Positions 62,035-64,000 of a DNA stretch of 64,000 nucleotides are shown here, piece by piece. The notes under the pieces were generated by a model, which worked only from the letters and a program-made list of their open reading frames with translations, did no database searches and was not told the DNA's origin. Position numbers and translations under genes: made by a program. Each line of letters begins with the position of its first letter. Position 1 is the first letter of the stretch. The DNA is from Micromonospora sp. CCTCC AA 2012012 (GTDB taxonomy: Bacteria; Actinomycetota; Actinomycetes; Mycobacteriales; Micromonosporaceae): contig NZ_CP159342.1 of NCBI RefSeq assembly GCF_040499845.1, positions 3,162,001 through 3,226,000 of the forward strand, in the 5' to 3' direction.

Positions 62035-62928
62035 CTACCGGCCGCGCCGGCCCGAGAGCAACTTGAAGTAGCGCGACCTGATCCGGTAGAAGAGCGGATC
62101 CGACATCGAGGCCAGGGCGAGCCGGTCGATCAGCGGCAGGTCGGGGCCGAAGAGCACCCGGGTGGTCCGGCCCGCGTACCGGGCCTCCTCCGCCCGCCAG
62201 AGTTCCTCCAGGAGGCGACGGCTGGTCTCCGGCAGGTTCAGCCGGGAACTGCCCAGCAACGCCCGGTACGCCTCGTGGCGTCGGCGCGTCGACTCGTTCA
62301 TCTTCTCGAACCCCTCGGCGCGCTGGTGCGAGTTCCCCTCGTGCATCCGGTAGTGCAGCACCACGTGCGGCAACTCGATGACCCGGCTGGCCAGCGCCTC
62401 GGCGGCGTGCCCCAGCCAGAGGTCCTCGGCCGACAGGCTCTCGTCGATCGGAAAGACCAGATCCGCCAGCGGCCGGGTCATGGTGATGCTGCCGCCGGAC
62501 TTGCTGGCGGCGTCGCCGCGGGGCAGCACCATGCCGTCCCACTGCGGGTTCGACGAGAACGTGCGCAGCTTGAAGAAGGCGACCACGAGGTCGGTGAGGG
62601 GCACCCCGGCGAAGGCCGCCGCACGGTGCCGCAGCGAATCCACCGGGATGACGTCGTCGCCGGCGAGCAGCACGACGACGTCCCCCGTCGAGGCGGCGTA
62701 CGCGGTGTTGAAGGCCCGGACGTTGCCCATCCGTACGCCCTGCCCCGCCACCCTGATCCGGGCGTCGGCGGCGGCCGCGGCGGAGATCAGCTCCAGGGTC
62801 CGGTCCGTCGAACCGTCGTCGACGAAGACCAGCTCCCAGTCCCGGTGGGACTGGGCGCGCACGCTGTCGATCATCTCCTCGACGTGCCGCTCCTCGTTGT
62901 AGACCGGCGACAGGATCGAGATCTTCAT
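62035..62928 (-). CDS. GT2-family glycosyltransferase
   Basis: A 297-aa GT-A enzyme. The N-terminus ISILSPVYNEERHVEEMIDS is typical, with the nucleotide-binding Asp in FVDDGSTDRT (about 36) and the metal-binding DD in LLAGDDVIPV (about 90). The C-terminus is helical and basic, with no transmembrane helix. It would add a sugar to the lipid-linked glycan. A GGAGGACCAC ribosome site precedes the ATG. The flippase gene lies 35 bp upstream. Confidence 0.9.
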   Translation of the reverse strand: MKISILSPVYNEERHVEEMIDSVRAQSHRDWELVFVDDGSTDRTLELISAAAAADARIRVAGQGVRMGNVRAFNTAYAASTGDVVVLLAGDDVIPVDSLRHRAAAFAGVPLTDLVVAFFKLRTFSSNPQWDGMVLPRGDAASKSGGSITMTRPLADLVFPIDESLSAEDLWLGHAAEALASRVIELPHVVLHYRMHEGNSHQRAEGFEKMNESTRRRHEAYRALLGSSRLNLPETSRRLLEELWRAEEARYAGRTTRVLFGPDLPLIDRLALASMSDPLFYRIRSRYFKLLSGRRGR

Positions 62929-62963
62929 GTGGTCCTCCAGGGTGTCGGGGTGGGGCCGGAGAC

Positions 62964-64000
62964 TCAGCCGGCAGCCGAGGGCACGCCGACCGACACCGGC
63001 GGGCGCGGCGACGCGGTCCGGGCCCGGACGTCGACCGCGTACCGGGCGGCGAGCCAGCAGAGCAGGTAGCAGAGGGCGGACGTGAGGCCGAACGCCCACA
63101 CCGCCGCCCGGTCGGACCAGCCGGCCACGGCGACCAGGGCCACCGCACCGGAGACCACGGTGACCCGGCCGGCGTCCCAGGCGAACTGCATCCCCTGCCG
63201 GTCGAGCACGATCAGCGTCTGGGACAGCGGCGCCGCGACGAACTGGGTCGCCATGCTCAGCGCCAGCGCCTGGGCGTAGCTGCCGCTGGTGGCCCACCGC
63301 TCCCCGAACACCAGCGCGAACACCTGCGGCCCGGTCGCCAGCACGGCGACGCCACCGAGCGTGGCGGCCAGGGCCAGACTGCGGCTGCCCCGGCGGAAGA
63401 TCTCCCGCGCGCGGTCCGGGTCGCTGCGCGCGGAGCGCGAGAACTCGGCGAGATAGACCTGCGCGACCGCGGCCCCGATCAGTGCCGCGGGCATGGCGAG
63501 CACCCGCAGGGTCAGCCCCAGCCAGCCGGCGACCTCGGCGCCGTACCAGTAGGCGATGAGCAGCACCGGCAGCTGCCCACCGAGGATGTTCAGCAGCCCG
63601 GACGGCGCCAGCAGCAGCGGGAACCGTCGGTAGGTCACCGCGCAGTCGCGCAGCCGCTCCCGGGCCAGCCCGGCCCGGGCGGTGACGCCGCCCAGCTCCC
63701 CGTTCCGCATCAGGCTCGCCGCCGCCGCCGCCTGACCGGCCCCGTATCCCAGGATCATGCCGCCGGACTTCAATCCCGCCACCCCGGCGGCGAGCTGCAC
63801 CGCCACCATCGCCGAGGCCTGGAACAGGTTGCGGCGGCCGATCGAGGAGTAGCGCCGGTTCCGCGCGGCGAACTGGTTGAGCACCACCACGGCGGCCATC
63901 AGCGCGGAGATCCACGGCACCGCCCAGAGCCAGGGCCGCAGGCCCGGCTCGTCGAAGACCGCGGCGATCCAGCCGCCGAACAGGGCCACCGCCAGCGTGC
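62964..64000 (-). CDS. Oligosaccharide flippase-like protein (partial, cut by window edge)
   Basis: The C-terminal about 345 aa of a multi-helix membrane protein of the Wzx/polysaccharide-synthesis type; the reading frame stays open to the right end of the window, so the start lies outside. Conserved features include SALMAAVVVLNQFAARNRRY near a loop and repeated hydrophobic helices. It would flip lipid-linked oligosaccharide units across the membrane, which fits with the neighbouring transferases. Confidence 0.85.
   Translation of the reverse strand, partial: TLAVALFGGWIAAVFDEPGLRPWLWAVPWISALMAAVVVLNQFAARNRRYSSIGRRNLFQASAMVAVQLAAGVAGLKSGGMILGYGAGQAAAAASLMRNGELGGVTARAGLARERLRDCAVTYRRFPLLLAPSGLLNILGGQLPVLLIAYWYGAEVAGWLGLTLRVLAMPAALIGAAVAQVYLAEFSRSARSDPDRAREIFRRGSRSLALAATLGGVAVLATGPQVFALVFGERWATSGSYAQALALSMATQFVAAPLSQTLIVLDRQGMQFAWDAGRVTVVSGAVALVAVAGWSDRAAVWAFGLTSALCYLLCWLAARYAVDVRARTASPRPPVSVGVPSAAG

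Noticed and set aside
1..64000. Prophage, insertion sequence or integrated plasmid
   Set aside because: No integrase, transposase, terminase, capsid or replication gene was seen, and base composition is even.

Overview
This 64-kb window is very GC-rich chromosomal DNA from an actinobacterium. The family Micromonosporaceae (a Micromonospora-like organism) fits best, though this is inferred from gene content and style and not from a database match. Pointers are pervasive GTG starts with ATGA/GTGA stop-start overlaps, a SigB/F/G-type sigma factor, an XRE(DUF5753)/DUF397 regulator pair, EcsC, PAC2 and DUF6343 proteins, an MhuD-type haem oxygenase, a class F sortase, and long perfect intergenic hairpins. 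No rRNA, tRNA, CRISPR array, transposase or phage gene was seen. Most of the window reads as ordinary chromosome, densely packed on both strands.

Layout. 1-7.5 kb: stress-type sigma factor, helicase HrpB, a PP2C phosphatase, and a secreted GH9 cellulase with a CBM2 domain behind a perfect CebR-type operator. 7.5-19 kb: a zinc-ribbon protein coupled to a small secreted protein, the XRE/DUF397 pair, an SMR efflux protein, HAD and GNAT enzymes, a UBP zinc finger with a Na+/H+ antiporter, an aldehyde dehydrogenase followed by a flavin-dependent LLM oxidoreductase whose start codon lies in an 18-bp hairpin, a membrane-anchored monooxygenase-fold protein, a GDSL hydrolase and an EcsC protein. 19-29 kb: a secreted lysozyme-like protein, a PAC2 protein, exonuclease III, MhuD, a sortase F with a likely dedicated substrate, TrmB, a Ski2-like helicase, an unknown gene, and an AbiEi/DUF559 nuclease-like gene bracketed by two copies of a repeated hairpin.

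29-34 kb is an iron-siderophore ABC importer (binding protein, ATPase, two permeases) with two IdeR/DmdR-type iron boxes placed over its predicted promoter; the MhuD homologue is a separate possible route for iron from haem. 34-43 kb carries HrpA, an FBP-domain protein divergent from its probable TetR repressor with a perfect operator between them, an FAD monooxygenase, and a Tat-exported glucuronyl C5-epimerase-like protein. 43-47 kb is a LysR regulator divergent from an sdhCAB operon (succinate:menaquinone oxidoreductase); the LysR palindrome sits about 65 bp upstream of a predicted leaderless start.

47-57 kb: a second lysozyme-like secreted protein, a Zn-alcohol dehydrogenase/SDR/metallo-beta-lactamase-fold set, a dGTPase-like protein, Tex and a DUF389 membrane protein. 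57.7 kb to the right edge is a leftward surface-polysaccharide cluster: flippase (cut by the window edge), GT2, CapE-like dehydratase, CapF-like reductase, WbuB/CapL-like GT4 and an initiating sugar transferase. Together these predict an exported glycan containing an N-acetyl-L-fucosamine-type sugar.

The least routine observations are: (i) a family of hairpins at three sites sharing a 17-bp stem with a compensatory base change; (ii) the start-codon hairpin of the LLM oxidoreductase gene, with the Shine-Dalgarno in the loop; (iii) the sortase F/substrate pair with a non-LPXTG tail; and (iv) several unusually clear operator/promoter pairings (CebR, TetR, LysR, IdeR).
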